Shown here in pieces: positions 1-7,540 of a stretch of DNA of 12,428 nucleotides; position 1 is the stretch's first letter, and every line of letters begins with the position of its first letter. Location: NCBI GenBank assembly GCA_004293505.1, contig RDYY01000016.1, positions 1 through 12,428 on the forward strand, read 5' to 3'. The translations under genes and the position numbers were made by a program. The notes below the pieces were generated by a model. That model was not told the DNA's origin. It did no database searches and worked only from the letters and a program-made list of their open reading frames with translations. The DNA comes from Sphingobacteriia bacterium (GTDB lineage Bacteria > Bacteroidota > Bacteroidia > Chitinophagales > Chitinophagaceae).

Positions 1-774
1 GGTGGTGGGTGCATTGTTGTTGATCCAAGCCGCTACATTGGTGCCCTTGCGAATGATCTCTGTAAAACCCGCTTTGCCTGCCATGTCCAAACTGGCTGTA
101 GGATCAGCAAAAATGGATTTGGCCAAGGCTTGGCGCACATAAAAAACAGGCAGGGGCAAGGGGGCCGACCGGTCATTTTTATTGAATTGAACATTGTCGG
201 TGGCGGCTGAACTGTTGTACAACACCAAGGCCGTTGCTTTTTTGGCAGCTGCTTTGGTGGCTTCGGTTTTGATCCATTGCTCTATGTCAAAATGGGGATT
301 GCCTGCATTTTCTTCCAATACTTCTTTTAAATCTTTGCACCAAGCTTGGCCAGGATCGGTCAATGCTGGAACGGGTTTGCCCGTAAATTTTCCTTCGCCA
401 CTGTTGGCCAAAGCAAAATACTCTTTGTCCCAGACCAAGTTTTTGCCGTTGATGCGCAATTGGGCATCGGGCAAAGGTTGTTTGCCTTCAGGGATCTCAA
501 AACTTTGGGTAAAACCAGTGGTGCCAGCTGCGGCAATGCCTGCTTTTTGGTACTGATCCACCAAATAATTCACGGCCAAGGTTTCGCCAGGGGTACCGGT
601 TCTGCGGCCTTCTAGGGCATCACTGGCCAAAAATTTTACGTGCTCTTCTAATTGCGCCAGCAACTGGGCCTGCTCTTTGGCCAAGGCCTTCTTGGATTGT
701 TTTTTGTTTTGGGCAGAAGCGTTTTGGGGAAGAACCAAAAATGCAAAGAGGGCAAAAGCCAGGAAGCGCAGCAT
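1..774 (-). CDS. Exported M28-family metallopeptidase, N-terminal part (cut by window edge)
   Basis: The reverse strand from an ATG at 774 stays open for 258 codons to the left edge, so the C-terminus lies outside. The first 22 residues form a signal peptide (MLRFLAFALFAFLVLP, cleavage near ASA|Q), predicting export. Residues about 45-75 carry the LASDALEGR element followed by RTGTPGE and AVNYLVDQYQKAGI, the usual entry into M28 aminopeptidases. Residues about 120-245 resemble the inserted PA domain (LPLPVFYVRQA). The visible part ends at NVAAWINNNAPTT, just where family members continue into the zinc-binding HYDH segment, so no metal ligand is visible. In the family these are zinc aminopeptidases of the periplasm or cell surface. 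It is divergent from feoB across 123 bp. The family call is fairly secure; substrate is unknown. Confidence 0.85.
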   Translation of the reverse strand, partial: MLRFLAFALFAFLVLPQNASAQNKKQSKKALAKEQAQLLAQLEEHVKFLASDALEGRRTGTPGETLAVNYLVDQYQKAGIAAAGTTGFTQSFEIPEGKQPLPDAQLRINGKNLVWDKEYFALANSGEGKFTGKPVPALTDPGQAWCKDLKEVLEENAGNPHFDIEQWIKTEATKAAAKKATALVLYNSSAATDNVQFNKNDRSAPLPLPVFYVRQALAKSIFADPTASLDMAGKAGFTEIIRKGTNVAAWINNNAPTT

Positions 775-788
775 GGGTTGATTTTGCA

Positions 789-796
789 CAAAACTA
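789..796 (-). promoter_or_regulatory. Candidate -7 box for the M28 peptidase gene
   Basis: The minus strand reads TAGTTTTG, a full match to the Bacteroidota -7 consensus TAnnTTTG, about 14 bases before the ATG at 774. No TTG with good -33 spacing is seen (the nearest are about 15 or 26 bases upstream), so the call rests on the -7 box and its position. Confidence 0.4.
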
Positions 797-884
797 AGGA
801 CTCGCAAGGGCAAGATGCCTGGCAAAAGGAAAATTTATGCCAATTCTGTTCCCAATCTCGTAACCCCCTGCCAAAGGGCTGGCT

Positions 885-892
885 TAGTTTTG
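885..892 (+). promoter_or_regulatory. Candidate -7 box for feoB
   Basis: TAGTTTTG fully matches TAnnTTTG. A start of transcription some 6 bases downstream would fall at about 898, on the first candidate TTG start codon, implying a leaderless or very short-leader mRNA, or use of the second TTG at 913. No -33 TTG is found at the usual spacing. Confidence 0.35.
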
Positions 893-897
893 CGACC

Positions 898-3018
898 TTG
901 CGCAACAAACCCTTGCATATTGCCTTGGTGGGAAACCCCAACAGTGGAAAGAGTTCCCTCTTCAATGCCTTGACGGGATTGCACCAACAAGTGGGCAATT
1001 TTCCTGGGGTAACGGTTGACAAGAAAATGGGGACGGCGCAATTGTCAACCCAGGAATCGGCTTCCTTGATTGATTTGCCGGGCACTTATTCCCTTTATCC
1101 CCGCCGGGCCGATGAATGGGTGGCTTATAAAGTGTTGATGGGGGTTGATCCCGACATCCAGCCCGATTTGGTTTTGTTGGTGGCCGATGCCAGCAACCTC
1201 AAGCGCAATCTTTTGTTTTGCAGCCAAATCCTGGACCTGAATATTCCTGTGATCATGGCTTTGACCATGAATGACATTGCGCAACAAAAAGGCACCCGCA
1301 TAGATTTGGTGGGCTTGCAATCTGATTTGGGCATTCCCGTGGTAGCCGTTAACCCGCGCAAAAACAAAGGCATGGGAGAATTGCGCAAAACCATTGTGCA
1401 ATATGGGCGATTGCAATCCGAGGGACAAAAAAGGGCCAAACCCTTCATTGACATCAAAGCACTGGCACCAGCCGTGTTGGAAGCAGGAAGCCCCCTTTTC
1501 CCTGAATGGAACGACTATGCCCTTTTGCACCGACTGATCCATGCCGAAGGATTAGAAACAACTGCTTCCCAAAAAATCCAACTGCAAAACTTGGCCAGCA
1601 CCCATGGTTTCAATGCCACCAAGACCCAAGCAGAGGAAATCATGCAACGCTATTCTCGCATTCGCCAACTGGTGCAAAAAAATGTGGCTGAAAATGGCCC
1701 CCTTGAGAAAAAACTCTTGACCGAAAAGCTGGACAATATATTGTTGCACCGCACTTGGGGCTATGCTATTTTGTTGGCCGTTTTGTTCTTGTTGTTCCAA
1801 AGCATCTTTTGGTTGGCCCAATATCCCATGGATGGCATTGAATGGGTGTTTGCCCAAACCAGCGGCTGGCTCTCTGGTGCTTTGCCCAAAGCTTGGTGGA
1901 GCGATTTGTTCATCAACGGCTTGGTAGCCGGCTTGAGCGGGATTGTGGTTTTCATTCCCCAAATCATGATCCTCTTTGGGCTCATCACCATTTTAGAAGA
2001 CACGGGCTACATGGCCAGGATCAGTTTCCTGAGCGATAAACTCATGCGCAAAGCGGGCCTCAATGGCAAGAGCGTCATGCCCATGATCAGTGGCTTTGCT
2101 TGCGCTGTACCCGCCATCATGGGGGCGCGCAACATTGAAAACCGCAAAGAAAGATTGCTCACCATTTTGGTAACACCCTTGATGAGTTGCTCTGCGCGAT
2201 TGCCCGTTTACACCATTTTGATTTCTTTGGTGATTGATGACCATTACTATTTTGGTTTTCTCAGCCTGCAAGGATTGGTGATGATGGGATTGTATTTGTT
2301 GGGTACAGTGATGGCTTTGCTGATCAGCTTTGTATTGAAATTTTTTATCCGCATCCAAGAGAAAAGTTTTTTCATTTTAGAATTGCCCACTTACCGTGCT
2401 CCCCGTTGGGCCAATGCCGGATTGACCATGATCGAGAAAGCCCGGATTTTTGTTTTTGATGCGGGCAAAGTCATCATGGTCATCAGTTTGTTGTTGTGGT
2501 TTTTGAGCAATTATGGTCCTGGAGACCGATTGGAAAAAATTGAACAGCAATACCAAAGCCTGTCTTTGGCACAACCCGATCAAGCAGCCCGTTTCAGCAA
2601 ACAAGCGGCTGCAGAAAAGCTACAAAATTCTTATGCGGGCTTGGTGGGCCAAAGCATTGAACCGGTCATTGCTCCTTTGGGTTATGATTGGAAGATTGGC
2701 ATAGCGCTGGTCACTTCTTTTGCTGCGCGAGAAGTATTTGTGGGCACCATGGCCACTTTGTATAGTGTAGAAGAAGAAGACGATCAATCCCTGCGGGCCA
2801 TGATGCAATCGGCTGTTCACGCCGATGGTCGCAAAGTTTACACCTTACCTGCCGCCCTTTCCTTGATGGTATTTTACGCGCTGGCCATGCAGTGCATGAG
2901 TACTTTGTCCATCGTGCGCCGAGAGACCAAAACTTGGAAATGGCCCGTCTTTCAATTTGTCTACATGACTGCCCTGGCCTACGGCATGAGCTGGCTGGTC
3001 TATGTCTTGTTCAGCTGA
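898..3018 (+). CDS. feoB: Ferrous iron transport protein B (FeoB)
   Basis: Inner-membrane Fe(II) importer with an N-terminal G domain. From the TTG at 898 it is 706 residues, normal for FeoB. G1 is GNPNSGKSS (12-20), G2 lies in GNFPGVTVD and G3 is DLPG (59-62). G4 reads TMND (123-126) where the family usually has N-x-x-D. The membrane part has the two gate repeats; the first holds GFACAVPAIMGARN and PLMSCSARLPVY, and the second ends near SFAAREVFVGTMATLY. No in-frame ATG precedes G1; the first in frame is at 1027, inside the G domain, so the start must be TTG 898 (MRNKPLHIAL) or TTG 913 (MHIAL). The frame stays open back to 652, but that overlaps the peptidase gene on the other strand. No feoA or feoC lies next to it. 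Its stop is one base from the convergent beta-lactamase-like gene. Confidence 0.95.
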   Translation: MRNKPLHIALVGNPNSGKSSLFNALTGLHQQVGNFPGVTVDKKMGTAQLSTQESASLIDLPGTYSLYPRRADEWVAYKVLMGVDPDIQPDLVLLVADASNLKRNLLFCSQILDLNIPVIMALTMNDIAQQKGTRIDLVGLQSDLGIPVVAVNPRKNKGMGELRKTIVQYGRLQSEGQKRAKPFIDIKALAPAVLEAGSPLFPEWNDYALLHRLIHAEGLETTASQKIQLQNLASTHGFNATKTQAEEIMQRYSRIRQLVQKNVAENGPLEKKLLTEKLDNILLHRTWGYAILLAVLFLLFQSIFWLAQYPMDGIEWVFAQTSGWLSGALPKAWWSDLFINGLVAGLSGIVVFIPQIMILFGLITILEDTGYMARISFLSDKLMRKAGLNGKSVMPMISGFACAVPAIMGARNIENRKERLLTILVTPLMSCSARLPVYTILISLVIDDHYYFGFLSLQGLVMMGLYLLGTVMALLISFVLKFFIRIQEKSFFILELPTYRAPRWANAGLTMIEKARIFVFDAGKVIMVISLLLWFLSNYGPGDRLEKIEQQYQSLSLAQPDQAARFSKQAAAEKLQNSYAGLVGQSIEPVIAPLGYDWKIGIALVTSFAAREVFVGTMATLYSVEEEDDQSLRAMMQSAVHADGRKVYTLPAALSLMVFYALAMQCMSTLSIVRRETKTWKWPVFQFVYMTALAYGMSWLVYVLFS

Positions 3019-3019
3019 T

Positions 3020-3901
3020 TCAGCGCAGTTTTTCCCATAGGATTTTACTGATGGTCTTGGCCAAGGCCCAGGCTTCGTTGTTGTTTTCCCAACTGGTGTC
3101 TTGGTTGTTTTTCGTGATCAAGCAAAACACATATTCACGGCCTTCTCCTTTTACATACACCACTTCGCTGCGACTGGCATTGACGGCCCCATTTTTGCTG
3201 GCCACGAATACAGTGGGAGGTATTTGGGACAAAGCCTGCTCATCCCAATAATTGCGGCCCAAAACCCTTACCAGGCGGTCGTTCAAGCTGTCTGCAAAAT
3301 ATTTTCCCTGTACCAAGTCCTTCATCAAACGGGCCATTTCGCGCGGGCTGGTTTGACCCCAACCATATTGGCTTCGGTTGGCTTCTCGGCCTGGGGTACG
3401 GGAATTGACGCGGGTGTGTTGGTAACCCAAACTGTCCATAATGGCATTGATGCGGGTACCTGTTCCCGCCAACTGCTGCAGCCACAAACTGGCTGTGTTG
3501 TCGCTGGTGGTCAGCATGAGCATGATGACTTTGCTGAGTTCAATTTTGGCACTGTCTTTTAAGTTTCCCACCACATCCCCATCGTCGTAAAACAGGTTTT
3601 GGGTATAGGTCAAGGTTTGGTGGTAATCCAATTCTTTTTGCTGCAGTTTATGCGCTATGCCCAAGAGGATGGGCACTTTGATCATGCTGGCTGTTGGAAA
3701 AACCGTGTCGGCTTGCAAAGCCACGGTGCGCTTGTGTTTCAGGTCTTCTACATAAAGACCGGATACCCCTTTGAACCCACCCAAGAGGGTTTGCAATTCC
3801 TTTGCCAAAACCTTGTTTTCTTTGGTTTTTTGCGCACCAGCGTCCTGGACCAGGCCCAGACAAATCAAGACATAAATGAGGGAGCGAAAATTTCTTTTCA
3901 T
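3020..3901 (-). CDS. Exported class A beta-lactamase-like serine hydrolase
   Basis: A 293-residue protein with a signal peptide (residues 1-23, cleavage near AGA|Q), acting in the periplasm. The penicillin-recognising fold is shown by S72-M-I-K75 (Ser70/Lys73 of class A) and S133-D-N135 (the SDN loop). The third motif is K236-N-G rather than KTG or KSG. In the omega-loop region the sequence TRVNSRTPGRE aligns without gaps to TRLDRWEPELN of TEM so that T169 sits at the Glu166 position, with a glutamate four residues later (E173). It therefore belongs to the class A/Beta-lactamase2 superfamily, but deacylating beta-lactamase activity is not assured; it could act on other amides or esters or on cell-wall substrates. 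The start follows the kinase stop by 18 bp, so the two are probably cotranscribed. Confidence 0.85.
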   Translation of the reverse strand: MKRNFRSLIYVLICLGLVQDAGAQKTKENKVLAKELQTLLGGFKGVSGLYVEDLKHKRTVALQADTVFPTASMIKVPILLGIAHKLQQKELDYHQTLTYTQNLFYDDGDVVGNLKDSAKIELSKVIMLMLTTSDNTASLWLQQLAGTGTRINAIMDSLGYQHTRVNSRTPGREANRSQYGWGQTSPREMARLMKDLVQGKYFADSLNDRLVRVLGRNYWDEQALSQIPPTVFVASKNGAVNASRSEVVYVKGEGREYVFCLITKNNQDTSWENNNEAWALAKTISKILWEKLR

Positions 3902-3919
3902 GCCCCAAATTAAGGAGAA

Positions 3920-5167
3920 TTAAGCGGGGAAATAAAGGATAACAGAAGTGCCTTTTTCCAATTGGCTTTCTACCTTGATGGTGCCTTGCAGCATTTCTAC
4001 AAAGTCCTTGGTCAGGATCAGTCCCAAGCCACTGCCTTTTTCATTGCCCGTTCCCGTGGTGCTTTGGTAGTGCTCGCCGTCAAATAATTTTTTTTGCATC
4101 TCGGCATTCATGCCCACACCCGTATCACTCACCGATACCATGACTTGTTGGCCTTCTTTTTGGGCATAGACCGTAATGACCCCTTCTGTGGTAAACTTGT
4201 TGGCGTTGCTGATGAGGTTGCGCAAAATAAAGCGCATGGCATTGATGTCGGACCGAACAAAGAGGTCCTCGTCTACCAGGTTGACCATGATATTGGATTT
4301 GAGGGAACTCATGACCTCAAAGCTTTTGAACATGTTGCTCACCAAAGTGCGCACGTGTACTTTTTCGGATTCGAATCCTTTTCCCCGCATTTGCATGGAA
4401 CCCCAATCCACCAAGTTGTTCAAGAGTTCAACCGTACCGTCTATCTGCTTGCCTGCCATGTTCATGAGCTCGACCGAATCTTGTTGGCTCAGGATTTTGC
4501 GGGCATTGAGTTCAATGATCGATTTTACCGCACCAATGGGATTGCGCACGTCATGGGCAATGATGGATAAAATGCGGTTTTGCATTTCCATTTGCTGCTG
4601 CAACTTGTGACCTTGTTTTTCCAATTGCCGGTTGAGCAATTTTTGGTCAAACAATTTAACCACTTGGCGAGAAAGGATTTGCAAGACCTGGACTTGTTCT
4701 GCCGTTAGTTCGCCGGGCTCGGTATGCATGACCGACAAAGTGCCCATGCGAAACCCATTTTTGGACACCAAGGGCACGCCTGCGTAGAATCGGATATAGG
4801 GTTCACCTGTTACCAGGGGATTGTCCAAGAATTTTTCGTCGGCTTGTGCGTCGGGTACTTCAAAAATTTCCGCCTCGGCCAAAAGGGTATGGCCGCAAAA
4901 AGAAATGTCCCGGGGAAATTCCTGTGCCGCTATGCCCCATTTGGCTTTGAACCATTGCCGCTCTGCGTCCATAAGGGAAATCAAGGCCATGGGGGCCTGG
5001 CAAATCATGGCCGCCAATTTCACTACATCATCAAACTCGTCTTCGGCCGGTGTATCCAACACCTGGTAACGGTAGAGTTCTTTGAGGCGACGCTGGTCAT
5101 CCGATGGTATTTGGGGAGGTACCATGAACAGGTTGATTTGTTTGAGCGGCTCCTTTTTCTTGGGCAT
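3920..5167 (-). CDS. Soluble GAF-domain sensor histidine kinase
   Basis: A 415-residue kinase with no membrane segment or signal peptide, so cytoplasmic. A GAF domain occupies about residues 35-175 and has the DISFCGHTLL motif seen in a common GAF kinase family. A short coiled linker (LLNRQLEKQGHKLQQQMEMQ) leads to HisKA, with phosphoacceptor H205 in AHDVRNPIGA. The HATPase domain has an N box (RNLISNANKFT, about 317-327), G1 DTGVGM (near 350) and G2 GSGLGL (near 380). No receiver or output domain is attached, and no response regulator lies in the window. M15 (codon at 5125-5123), in MVPPQIPSDDQRRLKELYRYQ, matches the usual family N-terminus and may be the true start. It lies 71 bp after bcp and 18 bp before the beta-lactamase-like gene, suggesting a shared transcript. 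The ligand is unknown. Confidence 0.92.
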   Translation of the reverse strand: MPKKKEPLKQINLFMVPPQIPSDDQRRLKELYRYQVLDTPAEDEFDDVVKLAAMICQAPMALISLMDAERQWFKAKWGIAAQEFPRDISFCGHTLLAEAEIFEVPDAQADEKFLDNPLVTGEPYIRFYAGVPLVSKNGFRMGTLSVMHTEPGELTAEQVQVLQILSRQVVKLFDQKLLNRQLEKQGHKLQQQMEMQNRILSIIAHDVRNPIGAVKSIIELNARKILSQQDSVELMNMAGKQIDGTVELLNNLVDWGSMQMRGKGFESEKVHVRTLVSNMFKSFEVMSSLKSNIMVNLVDEDLFVRSDINAMRFILRNLISNANKFTTEGVITVYAQKEGQQVMVSVSDTGVGMNAEMQKKLFDGEHYQSTTGTGNEKGSGLGLILTKDFVEMLQGTIKVESQLEKGTSVILYFPA

Positions 5168-5238
5168 GAAAACAGGCTTGTTCCAGGCTCCAAACGAAAA
5201 TCTAGGCTTTTTATTGGATTTCTCCCCCTAAAATCAGC

Positions 5239-5706
5239 TTAAATGCTGTCCCAAGCGGCCAAAATCTCCTCGGTGTGGTTCTTGGTATCGGGTTTGGCAA
5301 TGATCTTGCGGATGATGCCTGCTTCGTCAATCAAGAAAGTGGTGCGGGTGGTGCCCATGTAAGTGCGACCCATGAACTTCTTCTCGCCCCACAAATTGTA
5401 TTTGTCTACAATTTTTTTCTCCTCGTCAGAAATCAAAGGAAAGGGGAGCTCAAATTTTTCCTCAAATTTTTTGTGGCTTTTGACACTGTCCACGCTGACT
5501 CCCACTACTTGAAAGCCCTTTTTGAGCAGGGCGGAATGGTTGTCTTTGAGGTTGCAAGCCTGGGCTGTACAACCTGGGGTATCGTCCTTGGGGTAAAAAT
5601 AAAGAATGACTTTTTTGCCTTTGAAATCAGACAGGGAAACGATTTTCCCATTTTGGTCCGGGGCTTTAAACGCTGGGGCTTTGCTGCCCTCTTTCAATAC
5701 TGCCAT
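5239..5706 (-). CDS. bcp: Thioredoxin-dependent thiol peroxidase (Bcp/PrxQ peroxiredoxin)
   Basis: A 155-residue cytoplasmic peroxiredoxin of the BCP/PrxQ class, which reduces hydrogen peroxide and organic peroxides using thioredoxin. The peroxidatic motif DDTPGCTAQAC contains C46 and, five residues later, C51 at the position of the resolving cysteine in two-Cys BCP proteins. FYPKDDTPGCT, VSVDSVKSHKKF and FPLISDEE are family hallmarks, and the length matches E. coli Bcp (156). The ATG at 5706 gives MAVLKEGSKAPAF, the normal N-terminus. It is divergent from carB across 93 bp. Downstream, 71 bp without a visible terminator precede the histidine kinase, so bcp may lead a three-gene transcript, though the gap leaves room for a separate promoter. 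Confidence 0.96.
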   Translation of the reverse strand: MAVLKEGSKAPAFKAPDQNGKIVSLSDFKGKKVILYFYPKDDTPGCTAQACNLKDNHSALLKKGFQVVGVSVDSVKSHKKFEEKFELPFPLISDEEKKIVDKYNLWGEKKFMGRTYMGTTRTTFLIDEAGIIRKIIAKPDTKNHTEEILAAWDSI

Positions 5707-5770
5707 GTTCTAGTGGTTGAAATTTGAATGCAATGAAGGTAAAATAACACAATACAAGCACATTGGTTTG

Positions 5771-5778
5771 TACATTTG
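5771..5778 (+). promoter_or_regulatory. Candidate -7 box for carB
   Basis: TACATTTG matches TAnnTTTG and lies 21 bases before the ATG at 5800. No TTG at -33 spacing is seen. If used, the leader would be only about 15 bases, and the TTG inside this box (5776) could not be the start codon. Confidence 0.35.
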
Positions 5779-5799
5779 CCCAATTTATCTACCAAAACC

Positions 5800-7446
5800 A
5801 TGCCCAAAGACCATTCTATCCATTCTGTTTTGATCATTGGCTCTGGACCCATCATCATTGGACAGGCTTGTGAATTTGATTATTCAGGGTCACAAGCGGC
5901 CCGCAGCTTAAGGGAAGAAGGCATCAAAGTGATCCTGATCAACAGCAATCCCGCCACCATCATGACCGACCCCATGATGGCCGACAAGGTTTATTTGCTG
6001 CCTTTGACCGTAGAAAGTTTGGAGCAGATTTTAACCGAGAACCAAATTGATGCGGTTTTGCCCACCATGGGTGGTCAAACGGCCCTCAACCTTTGCAAAG
6101 AAGCCGATGAATTGGGCATTTGGGAAAAATACAATTGCCGGTTGATTGGAGTAGACGTTGCCGCCATTGACACGGCCGAGGACCGGGAGAAATTCCGCCA
6201 ACTCATGGTCAAAATTGGGATGGCCGTGGCCCCTTCTCGGGTGGCCAACAGCTTTTTAGAAGGAAAAGAATTTGCCCAACAAATTGGCTTTCCCTTGGTG
6301 ATTCGCCCCAGTTTTACTTTGGGCGGAACAGGAGGGGGCTTTGTGCACAGCAAAGACGATTTAGACGCCGCTTTGGACAAGGGATTGAAAGCCTCTCCCA
6401 TCCACGAAGTCTTGGTAGAAAAAGCTGTCTTGGGTTGGAAAGAATATGAATTGGAATTGTTGCGTGACTGCAACGACAATGTGGTCATCATTTGTACCGT
6501 AGAAAACCTGGACCCCATGGGGGTTCACACCGGAGACTCCATCACCGTGGCCCCCGCCATGACCTTGAGCGATACGGCTTTTCAGGAAATGCGCAACAAA
6601 GCCATTTTGATGATGCGTTCCCTGGGAAATTTTACCGGTGGTTGCAATGTGCAATTTGCCCTCAACCCCGAAACAGAAGAATTGATTGCCGTAGAAATCA
6701 ACCCCCGCGTCAGCCGCTCCTCGGCCCTGGCTTCCAAAGCCACGGGTTATCCCATAGCCAAGATCGCTGCCAAACTGGCCATTGGCTACAGTTTGGATGA
6801 GTTGAAAAACCAAATCACCCAAACCACTTCGGCCTATTTTGAGCCAGCTTTGGATTACGTGATCGTTAAAATGCCCCGTTGGAATTTTGACAAATTCAAA
6901 GGTGCCAACGATACTTTGGGCCTGCAAATGAAAAGTGTAGGTGAGGTCATGGCCATTGGTCGCAGTTTTACCGAAGCCTTGCAAAAAGCTTGTCAAAGCT
7001 TAGAAAACGAGGCCGTGGGATTGGGCTATTATGGCAAAAGCCTCATGAAAAACGAGGAATTGCAGGAATACATCAAGACCCCCAAATGGGACCGCATCTT
7101 CCGCATCAAAGACGCGTTGATGCAAGGCACAACCGTGAAAACCATTGCACAAGCCACGGGCATTGACCGTTGGTTTCTTTACCAAATCCAAAAGATTTGC
7201 CAACTGGAAAAAGCCATGGGCCAACACAGTTTGGAGACCCTGCCCGAAGATTTGTTGAAGGCGGCCAAACACAATGGTTTTGGGGATTTGCAGATTGCCC
7301 GCATTTTAAATGGCAATTGTACCGAAGACCAAGTCTATGAAAAAAGAAAGGCCTTGGGCATTCAACGGGTCTACAAAATGGTGGATACTTGTGCGGCAGA
7401 ATTTGAGGCCAAAACCCCTTATTTCTACAGCAGTTTTGAAGGATAA
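5800..7446 (+). CDS. carB: Carbamoyl phosphate synthetase large subunit, N-terminal half only (split CarB)
   Basis: A 548-residue protein aligning to residues 1 to about 550 of the roughly 1070-residue E. coli CarB. The carboxyphosphate half is complete: preATP-grasp [20 protein letters not shown]-grasp [22 protein letters not shown], and the metal and nucleotide site [19 protein letters not shown]. The helical oligomerisation domain follows, ending [21 protein letters not shown]. In full-length CarB the next residues begin the second, carbamate-phosphorylating ATP-grasp and then the allosteric domain; both are absent. A stop and a strong terminator follow, and the next gene is unrelated. Split large subunits exist in Methanocaldococcus and Aquifex, so a partner gene elsewhere is likely. 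The product would act with CarA to supply carbamoyl phosphate for pyrimidines and arginine. ATG 5800 matches the E. coli start (MPK...); an in-frame TTG at 5776 lies in the promoter box. Confidence 0.93.
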   Translation: MPKDHSIHSVLIIGSGPIIIGQACEFDYSGSQAARSLREEGIKVILINSNPATIMTDPMMADKVYLLPLTVESLEQILTENQIDAVLPTMGGQTALNLCKEADELGIWEKYNCRLIGVDVAAIDTAEDREKFRQLMVKIGMAVAPSRVANSFLEGKEFAQQIGFPLVIRPSFTLGGTGGGFVHSKDDLDAALDKGLKASPIHEVLVEKAVLGWKEYELELLRDCNDNVVIICTVENLDPMGVHTGDSITVAPAMTLSDTAFQEMRNKAILMMRSLGNFTGGCNVQFALNPETEELIAVEINPRVSRSSALASKATGYPIAKIAAKLAIGYSLDELKNQITQTTSAYFEPALDYVIVKMPRWNFDKFKGANDTLGLQMKSVGEVMAIGRSFTEALQKACQSLENEAVGLGYYGKSLMKNEELQEYIKTPKWDRIFRIKDALMQGTTVKTIAQATGIDRWFLYQIQKICQLEKAMGQHSLETLPEDLLKAAKHNGFGDLQIARILNGNCTEDQVYEKRKALGIQRVYKMVDTCAAEFEAKTPYFYSSFEG

Positions 7447-7476
7447 GCTCCTTTTGAAGAAATAAAATTTTACATT

Positions 7477-7513
7477 GTCCCAGTGGGTAGTGCTCACTGG
7501 GACTTTTATTTTT
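7477..7513 (+). terminator. Rho-independent terminator of carB
   Basis: GTCCCAGTG (7477-7485) pairs perfectly with CACTGGGAC (7495-7503). The stem can extend inward through a G-T, a G-C and a T-G pair, leaving a 3-base loop. A T-rich tract, TTTTATTTTT (7504-7513), follows directly. It begins 30 bp after the carB stop, showing that the half-length carB has its own transcript end. Confidence 0.85.
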
Positions 7514-7514
7514 G
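7507..7514 (+). promoter_or_regulatory. Candidate -7 box for the glycan synthase fusion gene
   Basis: TATTTTTG matches TAnnTTTG and lies 26 bases before the ATG at 7541. It overlaps the T tract of the carB terminator, so one short sequence may end one transcript and start the next. T-rich sequence makes chance matches easier, and no -33 TTG is seen at good spacing. Confidence 0.3.
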
Positions 7515-7540
7515 GGCACGGGATTTGCCCTTTTGCAACT

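Larger units (their letters stand above)
789..892. repeat. 10-bp perfect inverted repeat in the divergent peptidase/feoB intergenic region
   Basis: CAAAACTAAG at 789-798 is the exact reverse complement of CTTAGTTTTG at 883-892, with 84 bp between the arms. Each arm contains the candidate -7 box of the gene it faces. The intervening sequence shows no other clear hairpin. It may simply reflect two promoters sharing sequence, or be paired operator sites. Confidence 0.5.

Noticed and set aside
194..615. Plus-strand open frames of 120 and 89 codons
   Set aside because: They are the complement of the M28 peptidase coding sequence, whose signal peptide and family motifs are clear.
652..897. In-frame upstream extension of feoB by 82 codons
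   Set aside because: It begins at a TTG inside the oppositely oriented peptidase gene, has no FeoA-like or other domain, and runs through the candidate promoter. FeoB proteins normally start just before the P-loop.
5168..5238. Terminator or strong promoter between bcp and the histidine kinase
   Set aside because: I see no stable hairpin with a T tract. The best minus-strand promoter-like match (TAGATTTT) lacks the final G and a -33 element, so I did not list it.
3920..5706. A complete two-component or antibiotic-sensing operon
   Set aside because: No response regulator, BlaI-like repressor or transmembrane sensor is present, so only the gene adjacency is reported.
5707..5770. Promoter for bcp on the minus strand
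   Set aside because: The closest box (TATTTTAC) matches only six of eight consensus positions and has no properly spaced -33 TTG.
5776..5799. TTG at 5776 as the carB start
   Set aside because: It sits in the candidate -7 box, and the family N-terminus begins at the ATG at 5800.
7475..7540. TTG at 7475 as the start of the glycan synthase
   Set aside because: It overlaps the 5' arm of the carB terminator hairpin. The ATG at 7541 gives a basic N-terminus followed by a membrane segment.
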